A stretch of 6,078 nucleotides of DNA from Bacteroidota bacterium (GTDB lineage: Bacteria; Bacteroidota; Bacteroidia; Bacteroidales; JAKIYJ01), in NCBI GenBank assembly GCA_022708585.1, contig JAKIYJ010000095.1, positions 1-6,078 of the forward strand, in the 5' to 3' direction. Numbering within the stretch: position 1 is the stretch's first letter; each line of letters starts with the position of its first letter. Both the position numbers and the translations under genes were made by a program. A model generated the notes under the pieces. It was not told the origin of the DNA. It saw only the letters and a list, made by a program, of their open reading frames with translations, and ran no database searches. Positions 1 to 6,078 of this stretch are shown piece by piece.

Positions 1-185
1 AAAAAAATAGTAATTTTACCTCAAATATTTAAAACATAAAATTATTTGTAAATAATACAATATCAATTAAATATATATCTTTTCCTTAACTAAACTTTTA
101 TTTTGAACATAAACATAGAAGATGAATATAGAAAAGATGATAGATAAAATATAAATATTAACAATAATTTAATACTTTGAAACAA
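1..185. other. AT-rich stretch with no supportable gene
   Basis: This leading stretch is almost entirely A and T, with stop codons in all frames, and I find no coding region or RNA gene in it. It must hold the promoter of the small lipoprotein that follows, but no exact TAnnTTTG box is present. The nearest matches, TATTTTG near 99-105 and TACTTTG at 173-179, are each one base short between TA and TTTG, and the second lies only 6 nt from the start codon. It may also hold the 3' or 5' region of a gene left of the window. Confidence 0.5.
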
Positions 186-320
186 ATGAAAAAATTTGCT
201 GTAATTTTGATATCGATTTTTATTTTATTTCTCATTGCAACTTCGTGTAAAGTTCATGAACGTTGTGATGCATACAGTAAACACAAAACAGAAATTTCAA
301 AAGATAAACAGCAATCCTGA
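186..320 (+). CDS. Small putative lipoprotein (44 aa)
   Basis: The ORF runs from ATG at 186 to TGA at 318-320. It begins MKK, followed by a hydrophobic run (residues 4-18) ending in LIATSC, which fits a signal peptidase II lipobox with Cys21 as the lipidated residue. The mature part would be only about 24 residues, polar and lysine-rich, with a CDAYS motif at residues 27-31. The product is probably exported and anchored in a membrane by the lipid on Cys21. From memory, Bacteroidota genomes contain many tiny lipoproteins of this build with a C-(P/D)-A-Y motif shortly after the lipidated Cys; no function is known to me. It lies 57 nt upstream of the beta-barrel gene on the same strand, but the -7 box between them suggests that gene can be transcribed separately. 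The lipobox has Ala rather than Leu at -3, which is less common. A chance ORF is possible but unlikely given the complete signal. Confidence 0.62.
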   Translation: MKKFAVILISIFILFLIATSCKVHERCDAYSKHKTEISKDKQQS

Positions 321-326
321 TTATAA

Positions 327-334
327 TAGATTTG
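327..334 (+). promoter_or_regulatory. Candidate -7 promoter box for the beta-barrel/lipA operon
   Basis: TAGATTTG matches the Bacteroidota sigma-ABfr -7 consensus TAnnTTTG exactly. It lies in the 57-nt gap after the small lipoprotein, 43 nt before the ATG at 378, so transcription would begin near 340 and leave a leader of about 38 nt. I see no convincing TTTG -33 element 17-23 nt upstream, so the assignment rests on one element. Confidence 0.4.
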
Positions 335-377
335 AACATTTTTCTTTAAAAAAGATTTTTTACTTTTCAAAAGTATT

Positions 378-1145
378 ATGTGCAAACTTCATTTAATATT
401 ATTATTACAGATATGTTTTATTATTAATGTAAGTTATGCACAATCTGATACTGCATCATTTTCCGATAATTTTGATGAAAGTGATAACAGCATCCTTCTT
501 AAAAAGGAATGGAGTGTTAATGTAATTGCTGCATCAAGAGGATTAGGGATAGCTTATTATAATGGTAAACACTTAACAGGTTTTAAAAAAAGAATGCTTG
601 AAGCCGAGTTTGTTGAAATGAAACATCCCAAGGAAATAAAATCTTTGAATGCTTATGATAATGCTAAAAGTTATGTTTATGGAAAATTGAACAATTTGTT
701 TATTATTAGGACTGGCATTGGAATTCAAAGGATTGTTAATGAAAAACCATTATGGGGAGGAGTAGAAGTCAGATATTTTTATTATGGAGGTTTTTCTCTT
801 GGCATTACTAAACCTGTTTATTTATATATTATTAATTTTAATATGCCAGGCGAGTATGATATTACTCTGGAAAGATATAATTCTGACGAACATTATACAG
901 ATAATATTTATGGAAGGGGTCCATTTGCAAAAGGATTTGATCATTTAAAATTCTATCCCGGTATTTACACAAAAACAGGGTTGAATTTCGAATTTGGAAC
1001 CGAGAATGAAAATTTAAGAGCTCTCGAAACAGGTATATGTGTAGACTTTTATCCTAAACCAATTGAAATTATGGCTTTTAATAAAAGCGAATATTATTTT
1101 CTCTCTTTTTATCTGAGTTTCAATTTTGGTAAAAGAAAATATTGA
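378..1145 (+). CDS. Secreted, probably outer-membrane beta-barrel protein of unknown function
   Basis: The 255-residue product starts with a Sec signal peptide: a hydrophobic core at residues 4-18 and a type I cleavage site SYA|QS after Ala21. There is no lipobox, so it should be a soluble periplasmic or integral outer-membrane protein. The mature chain alternates polar and aromatic or hydrophobic residues, as in beta strands, and ends in a strand-like YFLSFYLSFNF segment (240-250) close to a C-terminal Tyr, which fits an outer-membrane barrel. Distinct motifs are SRGLGIAY (53-60), KSYVYGKLNN (97-106), YGRGPFAKGF (178-187) and PGIYTKTGLNFEF (194-206). I recall closely similar proteins in many Bacteroidota, often annotated as hypothetical, but no characterised member. 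The stop codon is 6 nt before the lipA start, so the two are very probably co-transcribed. This does not prove a role in lipoate metabolism. The ATG at 378 is preferred because the signal peptide begins there; no Shine-Dalgarno sequence is present. Confidence 0.85.
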   Translation: MCKLHLILLLQICFIINVSYAQSDTASFSDNFDESDNSILLKKEWSVNVIAASRGLGIAYYNGKHLTGFKKRMLEAEFVEMKHPKEIKSLNAYDNAKSYVYGKLNNLFIIRTGIGIQRIVNEKPLWGGVEVRYFYYGGFSLGITKPVYLYIINFNMPGEYDITLERYNSDEHYTDNIYGRGPFAKGFDHLKFYPGIYTKTGLNFEFGTENENLRALETGICVDFYPKPIEIMAFNKSEYYFLSFYLSFNFGKRKY

Positions 1146-1151
1146 TTTTTC

Positions 1152-2030
1152 ATGTCAAATAATAATACATCTGATAACAATAACAAACTATTATTAAGAA
1201 AACCACAATGGCTCAAAGTTAAATTAACAGATGTTGAAGAGTATTATTATCTTAAAAGTAAATTAACTGCTTCAAATTTACATACTATTTGTGAAAGTGC
1301 TAATTGCCCAAACCAGGCAGAATGCTGGAAAACTCATACTGCTACCTTTTTAATACTTGGTAATGCCTGTTCCCGTAATTGTAAATTTTGTAATGTTACA
1401 AATGCAAAAACTCTGCCTCCCGATCCAGAAGAACCTGCTCATATAGCTTCAATAATAAAACAATTAAATCTTAAACATGTTGTAATTACAAGTGTTACAC
1501 GCGATGACCTGCCCGATGGAGGCGCTAATCACTGGGCTGATGTGATTTATGAAATAAGAAAAAATTGCCCCCTTGTTACTATCGAAACTCTTATCCCCGA
1601 TTTCCAATTAAATACAAATAACTTAAATATTATTATTAAAGCTAAACCCAACATCGTTTCACATAACCTCGAAACTGTCAGAAGAATAACTCCTTTGGTA
1701 CGCAATAGAGCCAATTATGATACAAGTTTGAAAGTACTTGAATTTCTGGCTGAAAACAAAATGAAAACCAAAACAGGAATTATGGTTGGATTAGGAGAAA
1801 CTGACGATGAAATATACGAAACTATGGACGATATTATAAATACTGGTTGCAAAATTATTACTATTGGCCAATATTTACAACCTTCCATTAAACATTATCC
1901 TATTCATAGATTTGTGACCCCTGATACATTCGATTTATACCAAAAAGTGGCTATTGATAAAGGATTTATTTTTGTTGAAAGTTCTCCATTAGTACGTTCT
2001 TCTTACCACGCTGACAAATATACTGGCTAA
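1152..2030 (+). CDS. lipA: Lipoyl synthase (radical SAM)
   Basis: LipA inserts two sulfur atoms at C6 and C8 of an octanoyl group already attached to lipoate-dependent proteins such as the E2 subunits of 2-oxoacid dehydrogenases and GcvH. It acts in the cytoplasm. All family hallmarks are visible. The auxiliary cluster ligands CESANCPNQAEC are at Cys47, Cys52 and Cys58. The radical-SAM CxxxCxxC ligands CSRNCKFC are at Cys73, Cys77 and Cys80. VTSVTRDDLPDGGA-type substrate and SAM-binding residues are at about 112-125, VGLGE is at 212-216, and the terminal RSSY motif that supplies a Ser ligand to the auxiliary cluster is at 282-285. The length of 292 residues is normal for the family, so the gene looks intact. 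It follows the beta-barrel gene by 6 nt and probably shares its transcript. No lipB or lplA is in the window. All 23 lysines use AAA. The ATG at 1152 is the natural start, with no Shine-Dalgarno sequence. Confidence 0.98.
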   Translation: MSNNNTSDNNNKLLLRKPQWLKVKLTDVEEYYYLKSKLTASNLHTICESANCPNQAECWKTHTATFLILGNACSRNCKFCNVTNAKTLPPDPEEPAHIASIIKQLNLKHVVITSVTRDDLPDGGANHWADVIYEIRKNCPLVTIETLIPDFQLNTNNLNIIIKAKPNIVSHNLETVRRITPLVRNRANYDTSLKVLEFLAENKMKTKTGIMVGLGETDDEIYETMDDIINTGCKIITIGQYLQPSIKHYPIHRFVTPDTFDLYQKVAIDKGFIFVESSPLVRSSYHADKYTG

Positions 2031-2067
2031 AAAATAAATTGCCTCTGTCCTGGTTAAAAATAAATTT
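2023..2067 (+). repeat. Imperfect direct repeat across the lipA stop codon
   Basis: CTGGCTAAAAAATAAATT (2023-2040), which contains the last codons and TAA stop of lipA, is nearly repeated as CTGGTTAAAAATAAATTT (2050-2067). The copies differ by one C/T change and one A in the run, and they are offset by 27 nt. This looks like a small local duplication of the gene end, but the sequence is AT-rich and simple, so chance is not excluded. Confidence 0.4.
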
Positions 2068-2222
2068 GAGGTGCTGTTATTTTTTATAACCTTTACATTC
2101 ACAAAAAGTTGCATTTACAACTTGAATACAATTATGTTATCATTTGTAGAAAAAAAATTTATTTAGTACCTCAAAAAACAACCGAATTTTTGTAAATTTG
2201 ACAATTAATACATTGAGATAAA
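2031..2222. other. lipA-recJ intergenic region with small inverted and direct repeats
   Basis: This 192-bp gap has no supportable gene. Just after the lipA stop it holds the second copy of an imperfect direct repeat, a possible hairpin GTTAT-ttttt-ATAAC (2076-2090), and a second inverted repeat AAGTTG-catta-like loop-CAACTT (2106-2123). Neither hairpin is GC-rich or followed by a clean T run, so neither is a convincing intrinsic terminator. The right end carries the candidate recJ promoter. Confidence 0.4.
2193..2200 (+). promoter_or_regulatory. Candidate -7 promoter box for recJ
   Basis: TAAATTTG matches TAnnTTTG exactly and sits 22 nt before the recJ ATG at 2223, implying a very short leader of roughly 15 nt. 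No clear TTTG -33 partner is visible at the right distance; the region upstream is A-rich. It would let recJ be transcribed independently of lipA. Confidence 0.38.
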
Positions 2223-3986
2223 ATGAAAAAACGTTGGGTTACTAAACAACGAGGGGATAATTCTATAATAAATAAATTAGCAGATGAACTAAATGTTAAT
2301 AATCATATTGCTAATCTTTTGGTACAAAGAGGTATAAAAACTTCGGCAGAAGCTCAATCTTTTTTTAACCCTACCTTGTCCGATTTACATGATCCTTTTC
2401 TTATGAAAGATATGTTATTGGCGGTAAAAAGGATAGAACTTGCGGCAAAAAATAATGAAAAAATTCTTGTTTATGGCGATTACGATGTTGACGGAACTAC
2501 CGCTATTGCTCTTGTTTATACTTTCTTGAAAAAACTGGGTATGCAAGTTGGCTATTATGTACCTGATCGTTATCAAGAAGGTTATGGTGTTTCATATAAT
2601 GGTGTTAAATATGCTGCTGATAATGGATTTACATTAATTATTTCGCTTGATTGTGGTATTAAAGCAGTTGAAGAAGTAAAATTTGCACTGTCAAAAAATA
2701 TTGATTTTATAATTTGCGATCATCATATACCTGGCAATGAACTTCCTCCTGCTGTTGCTATTTTGGATCCTAAAACCCCCGATTCTTCATATCCTTATGA
2801 TGATTTATCAGGTTGTGGAGTCGGTTTTAAATTGATTCAGGCTTATTCCAAATACATAAACTTGCCTTTTAATGAACTGGTTCAATATCTTGATTTGGTC
2901 GCTGTGAGCATCGCCTCTGATATAGTAAACATTACTGGCGAAAATAGAATACTTGCTTATTATGGACTTAAACTGATAAATTCAAAACCCAGACCAGGAA
3001 TAGAATCTATTTTAAAATATAGCAAAATAATACGAAATATAGAATGTGTTGATGAGAAAAATGATAATAATTTGTTTTTTAACAGAGAATTAACTATTAA
3101 TGATATTGTTTTTTTAATAGGACCTCGAATTAATTCAACAGGCAGAATTGAAAATGCTTATAATTCGGTAGAATTACTTATTTGTGATAATGAAGAAGAA
3201 GCATTGAAAATAGGTAAATATATTGATAATACTAATACAGAACGTAAAAATCTGGATACTTTAATTACTGCCCAAGCTATAGAAATGATTAATTCAGATG
3301 AAACATTACGTAAAAGTAAATCAACTGTTCTATATAATCCAGACTGGCATAAAGGAGTTGTTGGAATTGTCGCATCGCGAGTTTCAGAATCATTTTATCG
3401 ACCTACAATTATTTTAACACGCTCCAATGACCTTGTTTGTGGTTCAGCACGTTCAATTAAAGATTTTGATATCTATAATGCTATAGATGCTTGCGGTGAA
3501 TATCTTGAACATTTTGGAGGACATAAATATGCAGCAGGATTGTCGCTTAAATATGAAAACCTTGAGGCATTCAGAAAAAAATTTGAAGAAACAGTATCTG
3601 CCCAGATTGAAGATTATATGCTGGTACCTGAAATAGAAATAGATGATTCTCTCTTTATTAACGATATAACTCTCAATTTTTACAATTTAATCAAAAAATT
3701 TGCACCTTTTGGCCCAGGGAATATGTCTCCTGTATTTAAAAGTCATAAAGTTATTGATACCGGATATGCAAAAATAGTTGGAAATAATCATCTTAAATTA
3801 AACCTCATACATCCACACCATCGTGGATTCCCTGTCCCCGCAATCGCTTTTAATCAGGGCGATCACATAAATGATATACTCGCCGGTAAAGAATTCGACG
3901 TTTGTTATCACATAGACCTTAACAAATGGAATGATAAACTCTTTTTACAATTAAATATTAAAGACATTAAATTTTGTGAAGAATAA
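2223..3986 (+). CDS. recJ: Single-stranded-DNA-specific 5'-3' exonuclease RecJ
   Basis: RecJ degrades single-stranded DNA 5' to 3' in recombinational repair (RecFOR pathway), mismatch repair and base excision repair, using two metal ions. The 587-residue product shows the full DHH-family architecture. Motif I is YGDYDVDGT (84-92, Asp86, Asp88 and Asp90). Motif II is SLDCG (Asp143), motif III CDHH (166-168) and LDPK (Asp182). The ASDIV segment (231-235) supplies a further Asp. GPRINSTGR (300-308) follows before the DHHA1 domain, which contains HKGVVGIVASR (376-386) and the GGHKYAAG motif (432-439). The remaining ~125 residues (from about 460) correspond to the C-terminal OB-fold DNA-binding domain. 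Length and motifs indicate an intact enzyme. The N-terminal MKKRWVTK matches the usual Bacteroidota RecJ start. All 45 lysines use AAA. It is flanked by its own candidate promoter and, 72 nt downstream, by the tRNA-Lys gene. Confidence 0.97.
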   Translation: MKKRWVTKQRGDNSIINKLADELNVNNHIANLLVQRGIKTSAEAQSFFNPTLSDLHDPFLMKDMLLAVKRIELAAKNNEKILVYGDYDVDGTTAIALVYTFLKKLGMQVGYYVPDRYQEGYGVSYNGVKYAADNGFTLIISLDCGIKAVEEVKFALSKNIDFIICDHHIPGNELPPAVAILDPKTPDSSYPYDDLSGCGVGFKLIQAYSKYINLPFNELVQYLDLVAVSIASDIVNITGENRILAYYGLKLINSKPRPGIESILKYSKIIRNIECVDEKNDNNLFFNRELTINDIVFLIGPRINSTGRIENAYNSVELLICDNEEEALKIGKYIDNTNTERKNLDTLITAQAIEMINSDETLRKSKSTVLYNPDWHKGVVGIVASRVSESFYRPTIILTRSNDLVCGSARSIKDFDIYNAIDACGEYLEHFGGHKYAAGLSLKYENLEAFRKKFEETVSAQIEDYMLVPEIEIDDSLFINDITLNFYNLIKKFAPFGPGNMSPVFKSHKVIDTGYAKIVGNNHLKLNLIHPHHRGFPVPAIAFNQGDHINDILAGKEFDVCYHIDLNKWNDKLFLQLNIKDIKFCEE

Positions 3987-4034
3987 AACTTTTAATTTTT
4001 TATCTAAATTTCTATGTATTCCATTTAAATTTAA

Positions 4035-4042
4035 TACATTTG
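4035..4042 (+). promoter_or_regulatory. Candidate -7 promoter box for tRNA-Lys
   Basis: TACATTTG matches TAnnTTTG exactly, 16 nt before the first base of the tRNA, giving a predicted 5' leader of about 9-10 nt. A poor -33 candidate, TTTC at 4009-4012, lies 22 nt upstream. It places the tRNA in its own transcription unit rather than relying on recJ read-through. Confidence 0.5.
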
Positions 4043-4058
4043 CAACATTATTTGTATT

Positions 4059-4131
<73 letters not shown>

Positions 4132-4326
4132 CATAAAAACACTGGTTACTTCTTCGAAGAGGTATAAATTATTTACAACTTGATTGATTTACAAATTCAA
4201 CCTGTTAAATAGTGTATCCTCCTGAAAATAAGTTTACTTTTTTTATACATTTTTTTGTGTAAACCTGTTTTAGGACGAGACAATTAAAAGCCTTCGTCAA
4301 TATGAAAGACGCATCAACGAGACATT
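4132..4326. other. Gap between convergent tRNA-Lys and meaB
   Basis: This 195-bp region has no supportable gene. Its left part is AT-rich; the 55 bases before the meaB stop (about 4270-4325) are noticeably richer in G and C than other gaps here. That part carries two copies of ACGAGACA (4275-4282 and 4317-4324, offset 42 nt). Two plus-strand frames stay open across this last part but lack a start codon, so I do not call a gene. A long-looped inverted repeat, GTTTAC (4232-4237) and GTAAAC (4259-4264), encloses T-rich DNA. No clear bidirectional terminator is seen. Confidence 0.4.
4148..4163 (+). terminator. Hairpin shortly after tRNA-Lys, possible weak terminator
   Basis: ACTTCT-TCGA-AGAGGT forms a 6-bp stem (one G-T pair) with a TCGA tetraloop, 16 nt beyond the tRNA 3' end. 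It is the only compact hairpin near the tRNA and could stop transcription or guide 3' processing. No T run follows directly (the next bases are ATAAATTATTT), so it does not meet the usual criteria for an intrinsic terminator. Confidence 0.25.
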
Positions 4327-5418
4327 TTATTCAATTTCTTTTTTATAAGCATCTATAAGTAATTGAGCGGCCAGGTAACTGGTTGTTTTATTGTTTTTCA
4401 AAGCATTTTCCTGTTCAATGAGTAGAGAAGAAATTTTAGGATTATTATAAAAGTTAGATGTCAAAAACTCCTTAATCATTTCGTGCATACTGTATAATGC
4501 CTGTTCCTGTCTATTTTTGTCAAACCATCCATTTTTTTTTGTTATTTCATAATATCTACTGATAATTTCCCATATTTCTGGGATTCCTTCTTTGGTTAAA
4601 GCCGAACAAGTTCCAGCTATAGGTTGCCAGCCCGAAGGAGGCCGTCTAAATAATTTCAAAGTTTTTTCATATTCTTTTTTAGCAATTTCCGCTTTTAATT
4701 TATTTTCTCCATCAGATTTATTAATAATAACAGCATCTGCCATTTCCATTATGCCACGTTTTATTCCCTGTAATTCATCGCCTGCACCAGCAATCATAAG
4801 TAAAAGAAAAAAATCAACCATTGAATGTGCAACAGTTTCGCTTTGTCCTACTCCAACAGTTTCTATGAATATGGTATTAAAACCTGCTGCCTCGCATAAG
4901 ATGATAGATTCTCTTGTTTTTCTGGCAACTCCTCCAAGTGTTCCAGCAGAAGGGGAAGGACGTATAAAAGCATGAGGGTCAACAGATAATTCTTCCATTC
5001 TTGTTTTATCACCAAGAATACTTCCCCCCGTTCTTGTACTTGTTGGATCAATAGCCAATACTGCAACCTTCCGCCCTGATGCAGTTAAATATTTACCTAA
5101 AGATTCAATAAAAGTGCTTTTACCAACACCTGGTATCCCAGTTACTGCAATTCTTATAGAATTTCCAGCATAAGGAACACAAAGCTCAATTATTTTTTGT
5201 GCTATTTCTTGATGTGCAGCAAGAGTACTCTCAACCAAAGTAATCGCCTTGCTTAAAACACTTCTATTCCCTTTTAATATCTCTTTTAGATAATCATCGG
5301 GCAATAAAATGTTTTTTTTATGTATTCTGTATTCCTTGGCAGCTTTCCTATTAATTTGAGAAGGCTGTTCTATCCCTTCCCTTATCTTTAATGCTGATTT
5401 GTTACTTTTACTATTCAA
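4327..5418 (-). CDS. meaB: MeaB, GTPase chaperone of methylmalonyl-CoA mutase
   Basis: MeaB (ArgK/LAO family, SIMIBI class G3E) uses GTP hydrolysis to gate loading of adenosylcobalamin into methylmalonyl-CoA mutase and to protect that enzyme from inactivation. The mutase belongs to the succinate-propionate pathway. The 363-residue product has a helical N-terminal arm (to about 88). Its G domain has P-loop GIPGVGKST (94-102), DPTSTRTGGSILGDKTRM (124-141), the ETVGVGQSE switch (186-194), AGAGDELQGIKRG (210-222), NKSD (233-236) and SAL (272-274). A C-terminal dimerisation segment follows. The ALKIREGIEQPS stretch at residues 9-20 is typical of Bacteroidota MeaB, so the true N-terminus must lie near the chosen start. 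That start is TTG (5418-5416): no ATG or GTG lies in frame between it and the upstream in-frame TAA at 5442-5440. A later TTG at residue 39 would remove conserved sequence. No mutase gene is in the window. It is downstream of ybeY but behind a separate candidate promoter. Confidence 0.95.
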   Translation of the reverse strand: MNSKSNKSALKIREGIEQPSQINRKAAKEYRIHKKNILLPDDYLKEILKGNRSVLSKAITLVESTLAAHQEIAQKIIELCVPYAGNSIRIAVTGIPGVGKSTFIESLGKYLTASGRKVAVLAIDPTSTRTGGSILGDKTRMEELSVDPHAFIRPSPSAGTLGGVARKTRESIILCEAAGFNTIFIETVGVGQSETVAHSMVDFFLLLMIAGAGDELQGIKRGIMEMADAVIINKSDGENKLKAEIAKKEYEKTLKLFRRPPSGWQPIAGTCSALTKEGIPEIWEIISRYYEITKKNGWFDKNRQEQALYSMHEMIKEFLTSNFYNNPKISSLLIEQENALKNNKTTSYLAAQLLIDAYKKEIE

Positions 5419-5423
5419 TTTAT

Positions 5424-5525
5424 TTATATGCTGAAATTTTTAAGCATGTCTTTTTCTAATGTTTTAACAAGATAAAAAATTGAAACACTGATACTGCATA
5501 GTTTTTCTAATTTGGAATTTTTCAT
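5424..5525 (-). CDS. 33-codon ORF in the meaB leader, possible leader peptide
   Basis: An ATG at 5525-5523 opens 33 codons that end at TAA 5426-5424, only 5 nt before the meaB TTG start and in a different frame. The peptide starts MKNSKLEKLCSISVSIFYLV, with a lysine-rich head, a short hydrophobic middle (about residues 9-20) and a polar tail ending KNFSI. I do not recognise it. The ORF fills most of the space between the candidate meaB promoter and the meaB start. The position suggests a translated leader that could couple translation into meaB, whose start is poor. Its base composition and codons resemble ordinary AT-rich DNA here, so a chance ORF is a real alternative. Confidence 0.3.
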   Translation of the reverse strand: MKNSKLEKLCSISVSIFYLVKTLEKDMLKNFSI

Positions 5526-5575
5526 AATAAATAATTTTAAATTAGACTGTAAAAACATAGCATATTAAAGAAAGA

Positions 5576-5583
5576 CAAACTTA
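5576..5583 (-). promoter_or_regulatory. Candidate -7 promoter box for meaB
   Basis: Read on the minus strand, 5583 to 5576 is TAAGTTTG, an exact TAnnTTTG match, starting 24 nt after the ybeY stop codon. Transcription would begin near 5569, about 44 nt before the leader ORF and about 150 nt before the meaB TTG. A -33 TTTG is not evident at the expected distance, where the sequence reads GGTTAAAATT. Confidence 0.4.
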
Positions 5584-5607
5584 TAAAAAAATAATTTTAA
5601 CCTGATT

Positions 5608-6039
5608 TCATAAATTTTTATACCCTAAAAGGTAGTAATCTTCTTTTTCTCTCATAACTTTTCTATCTTTTAACAATTTATCCTTATATCCACAAAGATG
5701 CAATACTCCATGTACAATCACTCTTAATAATTCATCATAAAAAATTTGATTATATTTAATAGCATTTTCTTTAACTCTTGTAATACTTATAAAAATATCG
5801 CCATTTATAATGTCTTTATTGTTTGAATTGTTAAAAGTAATGATATCAGTTAAAGTATAATGTTTTAAATATTCAATATTCAATTTAAGTAAATATTCAT
5901 CAGAGCAAAAGATATAATTTAAATTTTCAAGAGATTTATTTTCACTGGCAACAACATTAATAAGCCATTGTTTTATTTTTTTTCTATAAAGCAAGTTAAA
6001 TACAATATCTTCATTGAAAAAATAAATTTTATTTTTCAT
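5608..6039 (-). CDS. ybeY: Endoribonuclease YbeY, 16S rRNA 3'-end maturation
   Basis: YbeY is a zinc-dependent RNase that acts with the ribosome in 16S rRNA 3' processing and in quality control of 70S ribosomes. The 143-residue product has the family features: FCSDEYLLKLNIEYL (44-58), TDIITF (64-69, equivalent to TDVLSF), GDIFIS (80-85), and the metal-binding motif HGVLHLCGYKD (110-120). His110 and His114 align with the first two zinc-binding histidines of the HGxxHxxGxDH motif. The third position, normally His, is Asp120. I recall the same H-x3-H-x5-D pattern in other Bacteroidota YbeY proteins, so this is probably a lineage feature rather than damage. The ATG at 6039 gives the expected family N-terminus; the frame stays open to the window edge, so a longer start cannot be excluded. 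The sequence upstream (6040-6078) contains a run of nine A on the coding strand and no Shine-Dalgarno sequence. Confidence 0.93.
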   Translation of the reverse strand: MKNKIYFFNEDIVFNLLYRKKIKQWLINVVASENKSLENLNYIFCSDEYLLKLNIEYLKHYTLTDIITFNNSNNKDIINGDIFISITRVKENAIKYNQIFYDELLRVIVHGVLHLCGYKDKLLKDRKVMREKEDYYLLGYKNL

Positions 6040-6078
6040 TATTGAAAAAAACTCAATCTTGTTTTTTTTTAGAAGACA

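Noticed and set aside
4232..4264. Inverted repeat GTTTAC/GTAAAC as a bidirectional terminator between the convergent units
   Set aside because: The stem is only 6 bp and AT-rich with a 21-nt loop, and no T run follows it on either strand.
4592..4975. Plus-strand ORF of 127 codons
   Set aside because: It lies wholly inside meaB on the opposite strand, has no family features, and is explained by the meaB coding sequence.
4863..5066. Minus-strand ORF of 67 codons
   Set aside because: It is an out-of-frame reading within meaB on the same strand, covering the conserved G-domain region.
5529..5600. AAATAATTTTAA repeated at 5529-5540 and 5589-5600
   Set aside because: This is low-complexity A/T sequence, and such matches are common by chance in these gaps.
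6040..6078. Possible 3' end of a gene upstream of ybeY, with TAA overlapping the ybeY ATG
   Set aside because: The frame ending in that TAA (6041-6039) already meets a stop at 6071-6069, and the other frame meets TGA at 6055-6053, so no upstream coding sequence reaches ybeY within the window.

Overview
The window is a strongly AT-rich chromosomal segment from a bacterium of the phylum Bacteroidota. Several signs agree. Start codons lack Shine-Dalgarno sequences. Four intergenic regions carry exact matches to the Bacteroidota -7 promoter consensus TAnnTTTG. The N-terminal half of MeaB and the HGVLHLCGYKD motif of YbeY are of the Bacteroidota type, and a beta-barrel protein of a type I know from this phylum sits directly in front of lipA. 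The order or genus cannot be settled from the sequence. Nearly all the coding content is housekeeping; I see no mobile element, CRISPR array, toxin-antitoxin pair or defence system.

Left part, plus strand (1-2030): AT-rich DNA with no supportable gene (1-185), a 44-residue putative lipoprotein (186-320), a 255-residue secreted or outer-membrane beta-barrel protein (378-1145) and, 6 nt later, lipoyl synthase lipA (1152-2030). The last two form a probable operon behind a TAnnTTTG box at 327-334.

Middle, plus strand (2031-4131): a 192-bp gap with its own -7 box, the single-strand exonuclease gene recJ (2223-3986), then a tRNA-Lys with anticodon CTT (4059-4131), again with its own -7 box. Lysine is always AAA, never AAG, in both lipA (23 of 23) and recJ (45 of 45), although this tRNA reads AAG.

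Right part, minus strand (4327-6039): ybeY (16S rRNA maturation endonuclease, 6039 to 5608) is followed by a separate transcription unit with a -7 box at 5583-5576, a roughly 150-nt leader holding a 33-codon ORF (5525-5424), and meaB, the GTPase chaperone of methylmalonyl-CoA mutase (5418-4327). meaB has no ATG available and appears to begin at TTG, 5 nt after the small ORF stops. The mutase subunits lie outside the window. recJ/tRNA and meaB converge on a 195-bp gap at 4132-4326.

The most interesting points are the meaB leader ORF with its TTG start, the uncharacterised beta-barrel protein tied to lipA, the Asp in place of the third metal-binding His in YbeY, and the tRNA-Lys(CTT) beside genes that avoid its codon.
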